Assembly (NCBI GenBank): GCA_900474095.1
Contig: UCOA01000013.1
Location: 1 to 62,454, forward strand
Length of the DNA: 62,454 nucleotides
DNA from: Hyphomicrobiales bacterium
GTDB taxonomy: Bacteria; Pseudomonadota; Alphaproteobacteria; Rhizobiales; Rhizobiaceae
Direction: 5' to 3'
Both the position numbers and the translations under genes were made by a program. How positions within the stretch are numbered: position 1 is the stretch's first letter; each line of letters starts with the position of its first letter. The notes beneath the pieces are model-generated. The model saw nothing but the letters and a program-made list of their open reading frames with translations, was not told the DNA's origin and made no database searches. Positions 36,890 to 45,468 of this stretch are shown here, one piece after another.

Positions 36890-37545
36890 CCCTTGAGCTT
36901 TCCATAGTGAGCTTCCAGAACACGCACGCACTGCATCAAAGGCAGGCTCAGCAACAGGTAGAGACCTGCAGCCGTTGCGTAGATCAGCGTTGTCTGGAAC
37001 GATGAGGTGACCATGGAGCGGGCAAAGAACATGATCTCGGGGGCAGCGATGGCTGAGACCACGGAGGTATCCTTGACGAGCTGCACTGCATAGTTGCCAA
37101 GCCCAGGAAGCGCGATGCGCATCGCCTGCGGCGCGAGGATGGAGATGATCGTCTGCCTCGGCGTCAGGCCAACGGCAAGCCCGGCTTCCACCTGGCCTTT
37201 CGGCAGCGACCGAAAGCCGGCGCGGAAAATATCGCAGGTCACGGCAGCGCCGATCAGCCCGAGGCCGAGGATCGCCGCCGCGATCGAGGATAACCTGAGA
37301 CCGAGGCTGGCGAGGCCAAAATACAGGATGAACAGGTGCGTCAGCGCCGGGATGTTCCGCAAAAGCTCGACATAGGCATCTATGGCGAAATGCGCCGCCC
37401 TTGTCCGGGTAAATTCCCGGACAAGGGAAAGTGCAAAGCCGAGGGCGAGGCCGATTGCAAGCGACGACAGGGCCACAAGCACGGTGACACCAAGGCCCGC
37501 AACCAGGCCTTCAAGAACAAGGCGGAAGGTCTCAAAATCAGGCAT
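36886..37545 (-). CDS. Amino acid ABC transporter permease (HisQ/GlnP type), first subunit
   Basis: This 219-residue permease has the domain start LVAGLGVTVLVALSSLAIG, the conserved VELLRNIPALTHLFILYFG and the EAA loop LPKGQVEAGLAVGLTPRQT. Five or so membrane spans fit the polar amino acid uptake family. It lies between the ATPase gene (nine bases upstream) and its permease partner, in the usual operon order. Confidence 0.9.
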   Translation of the reverse strand: MPDFETFRLVLEGLVAGLGVTVLVALSSLAIGLALGFALSLVREFTRTRAAHFAIDAYVELLRNIPALTHLFILYFGLASLGLRLSSIAAAILGLGLIGAAVTCDIFRAGFRSLPKGQVEAGLAVGLTPRQTIISILAPQAMRIALPGLGNYAVQLVKDTSVVSAIAAPEIMFFARSMVTSSFQTTLIYATAAGLYLLLSLPLMQCVRVLEAHYGKLKG

Positions 37546-37554
37546 GGATGATCC

Positions 37555-38307
37555 TCAATGCCTGATCTGCTTCAGGAAACTGCGGGTTCGCTCCTCGCGC
37601 GGCGTATTGATAACCGCGCTGGCCGGCCCTTCCTCCACAATCACGCCGCCGTCGAGGAACATCACGCGGTCGGCAACGTCACGCGCAAAGGCGATCTCAT
37701 GCGTGACAAGGAGCATGGTGCGCCCCTCGCCCGCCAGTTCCTCGATCACGTTCAGCACCTCGCAAACAAGTTCCGGATCGAGCGCCGATGTCGGCTCGTC
37801 AAACAGCATGAGCTTCGGTTTCTGGGCGAGCGCGCGGGCAATGGCGACGCGCTGCTGCTGCCCACCGGACAACTCCAGCGGCGAGGCATCGGCACGATGC
37901 GTCATGTGAACCTTGGCCAGCATGTCCAGCGCCAGTTCCCGTGCCTCCTTGTAGGCAAGGCCGCGCACCTTGCGCGCAGCGATGGCCACATTTTCGGTAA
38001 CGGTCAGATGTGGCCAGAGATTGAAGAGCTGAAAGACCATGCCCATCTCGGCACGTTGCGGCGCGAGTTGCCGGTCGCTCATCATACGGCCGTTGCGCAT
38101 GCCGATCCGCTCGCCATCAAGCAGGATCTCTCCGGCGGTCGGCGTCTCCAGAAAGTTCATGCAGCGCAGGCACGTCGACTTGCCCGATCCTGACGGCCCG
38201 ATCAGGGCGATCTTCTCACCGGCCTTGACCGAGAAATCGATGCCCTTCAGCACCTCGACAGACCCAAAGCTCTTGCGCAGGCCCGCGACACTCAATAGCG
38301 CGTCCAT
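37555..38307 (-). CDS. Amino acid ABC transporter ATPase
   Basis: This 250-residue ATPase is of the GlnQ/HisP class: Walker A GPSGSGKST, Q-loop VFQLFNLWPHLTV, signature LSGGQQQRVAIARAL, Walker B LMLFDEPTSALDPE, and switch His in LVTHEIAFA. ATG 38307 is preferred over ATG 38313 because GAGGAA would sit directly against the latter. It is the second gene of the operon, after the binding protein, and energises the two permeases downstream. Confidence 0.92.
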   Translation of the reverse strand: MDALLSVAGLRKSFGSVEVLKGIDFSVKAGEKIALIGPSGSGKSTCLRCMNFLETPTAGEILLDGERIGMRNGRMMSDRQLAPQRAEMGMVFQLFNLWPHLTVTENVAIAARKVRGLAYKEARELALDMLAKVHMTHRADASPLELSGGQQQRVAIARALAQKPKLMLFDEPTSALDPELVCEVLNVIEELAGEGRTMLLVTHEIAFARDVADRVMFLDGGVIVEEGPASAVINTPREERTRSFLKQIRH

Positions 38308-38347
38308 CACCATTCCTCGTCTGTTGGCTTTCGTCTTTCAGGATGGA

Positions 38348-38372
38348 GAGGACTGCCGAACCGGCAGCCCTC
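38348..38372 (-). other. Intercistronic stem-loop after the amino-acid-binding-protein gene
   Basis: On the minus strand GAGGGCTGCCG pairs with CGGCAGTCCTC around GTT, with one G-T pair. No T-run follows. It stands between the binding-protein and ATPase genes, so it probably stabilises the upstream message or reduces read-through. Confidence 0.65.
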
Positions 38373-38386
38373 ACGGTGTCCATGAA

Positions 38387-39268
38387 TCAACCGCCCGCGG
38401 CGCAGGAAGGCAGCTTGTAGTCGGTCGGGCGATCGACGCCGGCGCGGAAGTTTTCACCGGCAGGCTGGTACCAGACATCGGCGGAAAGGCCGTAACGCTG
38501 GCCGATTTCCTTCATCTCACAGGTCTTCCACATCTCTGCGATGATCGCATCCATCTTCTGGCGCAGGTCGTCATTCTTCTTGTTGAGGCCATAGACGACC
38601 TGGCCAAGACCGGTCAGCAGCGGAAAGTCCGGATTGGTGTCGGTAAAGGCCAGGAACTGCATGTTCCAGTCGGGGTTCTGCTTGATAGCGTAGGACACGA
38701 CGGGCGGATCGCCGATCACGGCATCGATGCGCTCGGCGATCAGGTCTCTCACCGCCGCATCGGACGTGTCATAGAGCGACAGTTCCAGCCCCTTGATCGC
38801 CTTCAATTCCGGCACAAAGGAAAAGCCCGTGATGGTGCCTACCTTCTTGCCCTCGAGATCCGAAAGCTTGTCCCAGTTGGTCTTGGTCGATTGCATGATG
38901 CCATTTTTGAAATAGTGGATCGGCTCGGACAAGGTCATGATCTTGGTGCGCTTCTCGGTCCAGCCCATGGTGCCGAGCATAACGTCGACGCGGCCAGCCT
39001 CGACGGAAGCGATCGTGCCCGACCACTCCATCAGCGCGGGCTCGATCTTGAGGCCGAGCTTTTCGGCTATCCGCTGCATGATCTCGCCGTCATAACCGAC
39101 CATATTGCCGTCCTGCCAACCGGAGCCTGGCATGTCGCCGGTAAAGGCAACGGTCAGCTTGGCTTCCTGTGCAAGCTCGAAGGCGCTGGCTGGCGAAAAT
39201 ACGGACAGGCCCGTGGTCGCAGCCAGAAGGGCGTGCATCACCAGCCTTCTCGAGAGAGAAAGTTTCAT
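38387..39268 (-). CDS. Amino acid ABC transporter substrate-binding protein (family 3)
   Basis: This 293-residue secreted protein has a signal peptide (LVMHALLAATTGLSVFSPASA) and the bacterial extracellular family 3 fold. Segments include GYDGEIMQRIAEKLGLKIE, MEWSGTIASVEAGRVDVML, the TEKRTKIMTLSEPI region and RIDAVIGDPPVVSYAI. It is the first gene of the operon. The ligand would be an amino acid or a derivative; with the hydrolase-RidA fusion and FAD enzyme, a D-amino acid, opine-like compound or gamma-glutamyl amine is plausible. Confidence 0.9.
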   Translation of the reverse strand: MKLSLSRRLVMHALLAATTGLSVFSPASAFELAQEAKLTVAFTGDMPGSGWQDGNMVGYDGEIMQRIAEKLGLKIEPALMEWSGTIASVEAGRVDVMLGTMGWTEKRTKIMTLSEPIHYFKNGIMQSTKTNWDKLSDLEGKKVGTITGFSFVPELKAIKGLELSLYDTSDAAVRDLIAERIDAVIGDPPVVSYAIKQNPDWNMQFLAFTDTNPDFPLLTGLGQVVYGLNKKNDDLRQKMDAIIAEMWKTCEMKEIGQRYGLSADVWYQPAGENFRAGVDRPTDYKLPSCAAGG

Positions 39269-39434
39269 CGTTCGTATCCCTGTTTCTGGTTCCCCGATCC
39301 GGAGGTTTGCCGCCGGATTGTCTTGTTCGACGGGACAAACTCTGGCAGCAAAATCACTGGCTGAATTTTAAAAATCAGACATAATCTTTGAAAACTCGAC
39401 GCTGGCTTTGTGCGGCTGCCGATGGGAGAGGCTG

Positions 39435-40484
39435 ATGGTTCCACAGACGGGCGCGTCGAATGAAGGCGGCGAGGACTATGTCCATTGGCTGGACGGGCTG
39501 TGGAAGGAACGGTTGCTGACGGCGCGTGATCGCAAGCCGGATCTCACCATTGGCATTCTTCTCTGGCCGACCTTTCCGATGATGTCCCTGACCGGTATCG
39601 TCGAGCCGCTGCGCCACGCAGCCGATTTCGCCGACAATTCGCGGCCGCTCTATTGTCGCTGGTTTATCATGGGCGAGCCCGCCTACGGCGCCGTGGCAAG
39701 CTGTGGCATTCGTGTGCAGGCGGACGCAGCCTATATCAATCCAACCGACTTCGACTATATCGTGGTGATCGGCGGGCTTCTGCCCCATCTGCGCGCGGCC
39801 CCCGCCAGACATCGAGCCTATCTACGGGTCGCGGCTTCGGCCGGCGTGCCGATCATTGGTGTCTGCACCGGGGTCTTCGTCCTTGCGCAAGAAGGGCTCC
39901 TGGCCGGCCACAAAGCGTCGGTTCATCCATTCCATGGCGAAGACTTCCGCATGGCCTTTCCCCGGCTCGCCTTTTCCACGCGCGACGATTTTTTGATCGA
40001 CAAGGCACGCATCACAGTAGCAGGCGGCATCTCGGTTCTCTCCTTGATGACAGACCTAATCCGGACCCATTGCGGACCGGACCGGGCGGCCAAGGTGGTG
40101 CACCAGCTTGCGTTGACCGAACAGAAAGCCATGAGCGCCTTTGACCAGGAAAGGGCGACGATCTATCGCAATTTCACCGACACGCGCATCCAGCGTGCCG
40201 TGGTCCTGATCGAGAGCAGAAAAGGCCGCGGCGTCTCACCGGAACAGGCCGCCCAGGCGGTCGGATTGTCACCCCGCCAGTTCGCACGCCTCTTTCAACA
40301 ACACACTAACATGACGCCGAAGCGCTTCATTCTGGAAACACGATTGCGATATGCCCGCTTCCTGGTGGAAAATAGCATGATGCCGATGACCTCCATCGCC
40401 TTCGAGACCGGTTTTTCCGATTCAGCGCATTTCGCAACAGCATTTCGGGCACGTTATGGAGTCGCTCCGAGCAAGTTACGCTGA
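39435..40484 (+). CDS. GlxA-type transcriptional regulator (DJ-1/PfpI plus AraC domains)
   Basis: This 349-residue protein has an N-terminal amidase-like DJ-1/PfpI sensor domain (IGILLWPTFPMMSLTGIVEP, nucleophile-position Cys in IIGVCTGVFVLA). The C-terminal AraC double helix-turn-helix includes GRGVSPEQAAQAVGLSPRQ, FARLFQQHTNMTPKRFI and FETGFSDSAHFATAFRARY. GGGAGAG precedes ATG 39435. It is divergent from the amino-acid transporter operon across 166 bases and very likely activates it, sensing the substrate or a product. Related regulators often control arginine, carnitine or opine-like nitrogen compounds. Confidence 0.9.
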   Translation: MVPQTGASNEGGEDYVHWLDGLWKERLLTARDRKPDLTIGILLWPTFPMMSLTGIVEPLRHAADFADNSRPLYCRWFIMGEPAYGAVASCGIRVQADAAYINPTDFDYIVVIGGLLPHLRAAPARHRAYLRVAASAGVPIIGVCTGVFVLAQEGLLAGHKASVHPFHGEDFRMAFPRLAFSTRDDFLIDKARITVAGGISVLSLMTDLIRTHCGPDRAAKVVHQLALTEQKAMSAFDQERATIYRNFTDTRIQRAVVLIESRKGRGVSPEQAAQAVGLSPRQFARLFQQHTNMTPKRFILETRLRYARFLVENSMMPMTSIAFETGFSDSAHFATAFRARYGVAPSKLR

Positions 40485-40694
40485 AATGAACTTCCTTTGC
40501 GCAGTCACTTTTATGAGGTCGAAGGTCAATACTCGAAGTCAGTCATTCTCACAATCGATCGGAATCATTGCGTGCAACAGCCGATTGACACGTCGATTCA
40601 GTGATGCGACTGAACACGGCGCTTGAACATCTGAACGCAGGGCATTTTTGTTCGACGGAACCATGGAAAGCTGGCAAAGTTAAAGCGTCTGATA

Positions 40695-41276
40695 TCACCT
40701 TGCGGCATAACGGGAGGCATATTCGGCTTCGTACCCCGCCAGTGTCGCGTTCCACGCATTAATCGCCGCGCTGTCGCCGGAAAGGCTCTGCTCGCGCATC
40801 TTGCCCATCCAGTAGGCGCTGTCCTGGCTGTATTCGAAGACCGTTACTCCGTGTTCGGAAAGAACTGCCTGTGGATCTTTGCCCGCCTTCGAGGCCGCCT
40901 CAAGGTGGCCGAAGAGCCGCGCGTAATCATCAAAGGTCACGAGCTTGCGCTGATATTTAACCGGCTCGGCATTCGTACCGAAGCGCCCGGCATTGGGGTT
41001 GCTGAAAATTTGGCCATAGAGATTGATCAGAGTAAAATCCTTGTCTTCCTTCAGCGCCTGCGTGAAAGTCTGGTTAACCTCCTCGAAGGTCGCATCATTG
41101 ATCGACAGGGTCTTCAGCACTTCGCTCTTGTCCCTGCTGTCTGCAAGCCGCGCCGCGGCGGCCGCCCATTCCTCGAAGGTCACGCCATGCACGGGCTTGG
41201 GCACCTCCTGGGCCCATCCGGCGGCGGTGCAGAGGGAAAGCGTGGCGGCGAGCATCAGGGTTTTGAGGGCTTTCAT
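40695..41276 (-). CDS. Secreted protein of unknown function
   Basis: This 193-residue protein begins with a clear signal peptide (MKALKTLMLAATLSLCTAAGWA, cleavage before QEVPKP). The mature part is helical and polar (VTFEEWAAAAARLAD, LVTFDDYARLFGHLEAA, SAAINAWNATLAGYEAEY), without Cys pairs or a lipobox. I do not recognise the family. It is convergent with the GlxA-type regulator gene and has no operon partner. A GGAGCGACA ribosome site precedes ATG 41276. Confidence 0.7.
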   Translation of the reverse strand: MKALKTLMLAATLSLCTAAGWAQEVPKPVHGVTFEEWAAAAARLADSRDKSEVLKTLSINDATFEEVNQTFTQALKEDKDFTLINLYGQIFSNPNAGRFGTNAEPVKYQRKLVTFDDYARLFGHLEAASKAGKDPQAVLSEHGVTVFEYSQDSAYWMGKMREQSLSGDSAAINAWNATLAGYEAEYASRYAAR

Positions 41277-41749
41277 TGTCGCTCCGAGGTTGGGGCTGTC
41301 GTTTGCGTTTTATCGGCGGGTGCGGCTTGTCTGGCCGCGTTGTGTAATTAAGTCATGGTCGACAACGGGCAAGGGTTCTGCCGGCCGACGAGATCTGCCC
41401 TTTACAAATTTTCAGGGCTCAGAGTCGGCCCATCGATGCTGGAGCGCCGATGTTCAGCGCTTTATCCATTTCTGCATGCTCGAGAGCGCTGCGACACTGC
41501 TCCGGTGCGCGCGGCCATCAGCGACCAACTGACAGTTTTCGGTCAGCGACCGGGGTCGCCTCCTCTGCCGGCACCACTGACGACCCCGGCAGCCAGGATG
41601 ATGGCCGTTTTGTTGAGCACCTGGTATGCGAATGGAGAAAAACCACCGACGGTTTCGAACAGGCCGTGCACTTGTGCGCGGCGACCAATGGTCAGATCAT
41701 AGCTTCTTGACGCGAGATCCTCTACTCTCTCTGACGGAGGAAATCGAGG
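41277..41749. other. Intergenic stretch without a recognisable gene
   Basis: These 473 bases separate the divergent secreted-protein and cyclase genes. Overlapping frames on the plus strand have no family signature or ribosome site. Promoters for both flanking genes must lie here, but I could not pick out convincing boxes. Confidence 0.5.
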
Positions 41750-43501
41750 ATGGAACGCCGCCTTGCCGCCATAATGGACGCTGACGTGGTTGGCTATTCG
41801 CGCCTGATCCGGTCTGATGAGGATGGCACACTCGCAGCGCTCAAATCCTTACTTGCCGACCTCATCGAACCCAAAATCGCGGAACATCATGGGCGCGTCG
41901 TCAAGCTGATGGGTGACGGACTGCTAGCAGAATTCGCAAGCGTCGTAGAGGCAGTACGAGCCGCCGCCGAGATACAGCAGGCGTTGGCTGAGCGCAATGC
42001 ACTCCTACCGCAAGTACAACGTATCGAGTTCCGCGTTGGCGTCAACCTGGGCGACGTCGTCATTGATGGCGACGACATCCACGGAGATGGTGTCAACATC
42101 GCTGCCCGGCTGGAGGGATTGGCGGAACCGGGCGGAGTTTGCGTATCGGCGGCTGTCTATGACCAAGTGCGCGATCGTACTGAATTGCCTTTCGAGGACC
42201 TGGGGGAACAGCGCGTCAAGAACATCGACCGTCCGGTGCGCGTCTGGCGCTGGGTGCCTGACACCGTGGCGCCGTTGCATGGGGTTGATCAGATGAAGAT
42301 GTCACTCCCCGTAAGACCGTCGATTGTTGTCCTTCCCTTCACCAACATGAGCGGCGAACCCGATCAAGAGTACTTCAGCGACGGTATAACTGAGGATATC
42401 ATCACCGATCTTAGCAAGGTCTCCAGCCTATTCGTCATCGCGCGAAGCTCGGCGTTCGTCTACAAGGACAGGACAATCAGTGTTCCCCACACATGCCGTG
42501 AACTCGGTGTCAAGTTCGCTGTTGAAGGCAGTATTCGCAAGGCCGGCAAACGGGTTCGCGTCACTGCCCAGCTGATCGACGGGTTGAGCGGCGGCCACCT
42601 CTGGGCGGAACGGTATGACCGTGACCTCACTGACATTTTCGATGTCCAGGACGACATTACGCAGCGAATCGTCGCTGCACTGAAAATCAAGCTCAGCAAG
42701 GCGGAAAAATCTCTGATCGTCGATTGCGGCACGAATGACGTGAACGCTCATGATTTGTTCTTGAGGGGGCGCGAGCTAGTCAATGGGCTCAAGAGAGATC
42801 GTGAAATGTTTGATCAAGCAACCGACTGTTTTCGGCGAGCAATCGAGTTCGATCCGACCTACGCTTCCGCATACGCGGGGCTCGGCCTGGCCTATATGCT
42901 GGATTATCAGAACCGTTGGAGCGACGCTCCCGACGCGTCACTTGATCAAGCCGAGCGCTTCGCCGACGTGGCGAACACCAAGGACGCCCAAGATCCCTTC
43001 GCCCACTATGTCGCCTCCATTGTAGCCATGTTCAAGAAGGATTATGCGCGATGGGCTGACGAGGCCGACAAGGCTCTCGCTCTCAACCCCAACTACGCTC
43101 GCGCTCTCAACCAGCGGGGGTGTGTTCACATCTATACAGGAGAACCGGCGAAGGCGATTCCGCTGATCGAACGGGCGATGCGCCTGGACCCGGCATTCCA
43201 GCAGCAGTACATGCACTTCCTAGGCACGGCCCATTTCGTGGCCGGTGACTACGAGACCGCTACGGCTCTGTTCAGGGATCGGATCGCGATCAACCCAACC
43301 ACGGATTTAACGCGTGCATTCCTTTCGTCGGCGTTGGGCCATCTGGGCAAAACGGATGAGGCCTGCGAGGTTTGGCGAGAGCTCAGGGAAATCAATCCGA
43401 GGTACTCCCCGGTCGAGCATATCGGTCGCTTGCCGTTCAGGGAGGCCTCGGATGCAGAGAAGTTTATACTTGGCCTCCGCAAAGCGGGACTGGTCCAGTG
43501 A
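41750..43501 (+). CDS. Class III adenylate/guanylate cyclase with TolB-like and TPR regions
   Basis: This 583-residue protein starts with a class III cyclase domain (residues 1-175). The first metal Asp is in MDADVVGYSRL, the second in KLMGDGLLAEF, and FRVGVNLGDVV and DGVNIAARLEGLAEPGG follow. Residues about 190-325 form a TolB-like domain (IVVLPFTNMSGEPDQEYFSD, HLWAERYDRDLTDIF), and the rest is TPR helices (AIEFDPTYASAYAGLGLAYM, ALALNPNYARALNQRGCVHI). This architecture is common, in many copies, in rhizobia. It would make cAMP under control of the C-terminal region. GGAGGA precedes the start. There is no operon partner. Confidence 0.9.
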   Translation: MERRLAAIMDADVVGYSRLIRSDEDGTLAALKSLLADLIEPKIAEHHGRVVKLMGDGLLAEFASVVEAVRAAAEIQQALAERNALLPQVQRIEFRVGVNLGDVVIDGDDIHGDGVNIAARLEGLAEPGGVCVSAAVYDQVRDRTELPFEDLGEQRVKNIDRPVRVWRWVPDTVAPLHGVDQMKMSLPVRPSIVVLPFTNMSGEPDQEYFSDGITEDIITDLSKVSSLFVIARSSAFVYKDRTISVPHTCRELGVKFAVEGSIRKAGKRVRVTAQLIDGLSGGHLWAERYDRDLTDIFDVQDDITQRIVAALKIKLSKAEKSLIVDCGTNDVNAHDLFLRGRELVNGLKRDREMFDQATDCFRRAIEFDPTYASAYAGLGLAYMLDYQNRWSDAPDASLDQAERFADVANTKDAQDPFAHYVASIVAMFKKDYARWADEADKALALNPNYARALNQRGCVHIYTGEPAKAIPLIERAMRLDPAFQQQYMHFLGTAHFVAGDYETATALFRDRIAINPTTDLTRAFLSSALGHLGKTDEACEVWRELREINPRYSPVEHIGRLPFREASDAEKFILGLRKAGLVQ

Positions 43502-43616
43502 TCCGCGACACCGCAGATCTGTTTGATGTACGATCGCTCGGGCCCCCTTTGTGGTGTAAGCATATTTATGGAACACCCGAGCGGTTTCGCACCGAGTGAT
43601 TGTGCAACTGGCCGCG

Positions 43617-45374
43617 CTAAGCCCGCAGCAACCAAACGGGCGCCGCCTTGCTATGCACCCCACTACATGCAGCCGCAACGCACGCGGCAATACCGCCGAA
43701 GTAAAAGCGTCGACCGGTTATCCCCGGCCCGTAATGGGCATATTTGCCTGAGTTGGTCAGTATGGTTTTCGCAACGGGAGGAATGATCGGATCAGTGATC
43801 ATGCACCAGCATGTGTCCGTGACGAACTGCACCCCGAAGCGTTCGAGGTCCGCTATCAGCCCGGCTTCGTTGGCCTTATCGTGCGTTGCGCGCCCGCAGG
43901 TAACAACCACCGCCATATCCATATGTTTCTTTCGCCCGGCACACAGGGACGCCAGCCTCTCAATTTCTCTAAGCGAGAAATGCGGATTGCCGAGCGAGAC
44001 GAGATCGACGCGCTCTTCGCCTGCACTGTTGAGTTCCTCCCAACTCGACGCAAGTTCATCGAGCCGAAGATCGATCGAAGGAGTGCTGATGCCTGCAGGC
44101 ACAACGGCATCTAGCGTCTTTGCCTCAGGCGTCACCCCCACGATGTGAAACATCGGTGCACTGGAAACCGTCGCAAACGCCGCACCAAACGCTTTGAGAT
44201 CATCATTGGTTGGACCGGCCTGATCGAGACCGGTGACAACAGGGATACGGTTCGATGCCAGAGCACCAATGTGATAGCCGAGCAGCGGATAGAAGGAATC
44301 GTCAATGTTCTCGATACTGGCGACATTGATAACCAGCCCGGCTTTTCGATTGGTGTCGATGTGCGGGCCTGCCAGCGGCGCGCGGCCGGTTAGTGCGATG
44401 CAAATGTCGAGAAAGTCCGGATATTTCATCGTCCGCGCACCAAGAACGCTGTTGGCGTAGATGACGGCATTCGATTCTGCCCAGGCCACCTGCTCGCCGA
44501 TCTTGGGAGCCGTCTCGAGGAGATAGGGCGCGCAGGTGAAGGTCGGCCGTGCACCCATCTCGACATAGACGTCACCCAATTTGCTGGCCGGCTCGCCCAG
44601 GACGGGATCAATACCTTGCGAGCGCCAGCGTCGATGATCGACGGAAATCGAGTTGAGCGTTGTCGGCACCACGACACGCCCGCCCAGATCCCGCAGCTTT
44701 TCGGCAAACGAAAGCGAGCCGGGTCCGGTGTAGATGCAGCCGTCGACGTGGACTTGTGAGACATCCATCAATTGCGTGGCACCCTGCAGTTTCGCCATTC
44801 GCAGGATTATGCGGATCGCCGATTGCGCAGCCTTCCCATGGTCACCAGCCAGATAAGCTCTATCCCGCTCCGACAATTCGACTTCGCCGAAAAGATGGCC
44901 AGACTCCTTGCTGTGCGCCGGAATGGCGTCCATTGCTAACCCGTCGGCTGAACAGGAGACCACGTTTCCGTCGATCTCGACAAATGCCGAACTCACCACT
45001 TTGCGAAAATTCTCGGGCGTGAGCGTCACAACGGGAATGGATTGACCGAATACCTCCTCGGCGATGACGACACCGAGCGTGAGGATATCCTCCTCTCGCT
45101 CGAATAACATCGCTTTCGGACCCTTGCCATTCAGCAGCAATTCCAACATCACGCCGCTGCCGGAGCAGGACCCCCTGCCCCCCGGGATCGCGAGGATATG
45201 GTCTTTGAGACAGCGGCCCCTCAAGGGGTGATGCCGATCGATCACCTCACCGGTCCAGGGATCAACCCCGCCCCAAAAGCTCAGTTCCAAATCGCTTGCA
45301 ACAACATTGCCCGAGGCCTTGCCGTGAACGTACGCAGTCCCCGAGAAAATCTGTCCGTCAACAAGGTTGACCAT
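43617..45374 (-). CDS. Aconitase X, fused small and large domains, putative cis-3-hydroxy-L-proline dehydratase
   Basis: This 585-residue protein joins the small swivelling domain (residues 1-135; GQIFSGTAYVHGKASG, IPGGRGSCSGSGVMLELL) to the large AcnX domain (VVSCSADGLAMDAIPAHSKE, LMDVSQVHVDGCIYTGPGSL). Fused AcnX proteins of rhizobia have been shown to dehydrate cis-3-hydroxy-L-proline to pyrroline-2-carboxylate. ATG 45374 follows AAAGG; an in-frame extension upstream has no family similarity. Its usual partner, a cyclodeaminase-family reductase, lies just upstream but is only the back half of a gene, so the pathway is broken here. Confidence 0.85.
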   Translation of the reverse strand: MVNLVDGQIFSGTAYVHGKASGNVVASDLELSFWGGVDPWTGEVIDRHHPLRGRCLKDHILAIPGGRGSCSGSGVMLELLLNGKGPKAMLFEREEDILTLGVVIAEEVFGQSIPVVTLTPENFRKVVSSAFVEIDGNVVSCSADGLAMDAIPAHSKESGHLFGEVELSERDRAYLAGDHGKAAQSAIRIILRMAKLQGATQLMDVSQVHVDGCIYTGPGSLSFAEKLRDLGGRVVVPTTLNSISVDHRRWRSQGIDPVLGEPASKLGDVYVEMGARPTFTCAPYLLETAPKIGEQVAWAESNAVIYANSVLGARTMKYPDFLDICIALTGRAPLAGPHIDTNRKAGLVINVASIENIDDSFYPLLGYHIGALASNRIPVVTGLDQAGPTNDDLKAFGAAFATVSSAPMFHIVGVTPEAKTLDAVVPAGISTPSIDLRLDELASSWEELNSAGEERVDLVSLGNPHFSLREIERLASLCAGRKKHMDMAVVVTCGRATHDKANEAGLIADLERFGVQFVTDTCWCMITDPIIPPVAKTILTNSGKYAHYGPGITGRRFYFGGIAACVAAACSGVHSKAAPVWLLRA

Positions 45375-45468
45375 CGGTGAGCCTTTCAAGGTAAGTGAAT
45401 GAGCAAGCAGTTTGAATGGTTCATATTCTCGGGCGATATCATGCGGTCCAAGCATTTCCGAAGTTGCG

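Noticed and set aside
36204..36923. Upstream in-frame extension of the amidotransferase-RidA gene
   Set aside because: It is the shadow frame of the permease gene at 36227-36889. The family start and the end of the permease gene fit ATG 36203.
41355..41702. Plus-strand frames before the cyclase gene
   Set aside because: They have no start context and no family signature, and their composition is that of non-coding GC-rich DNA.
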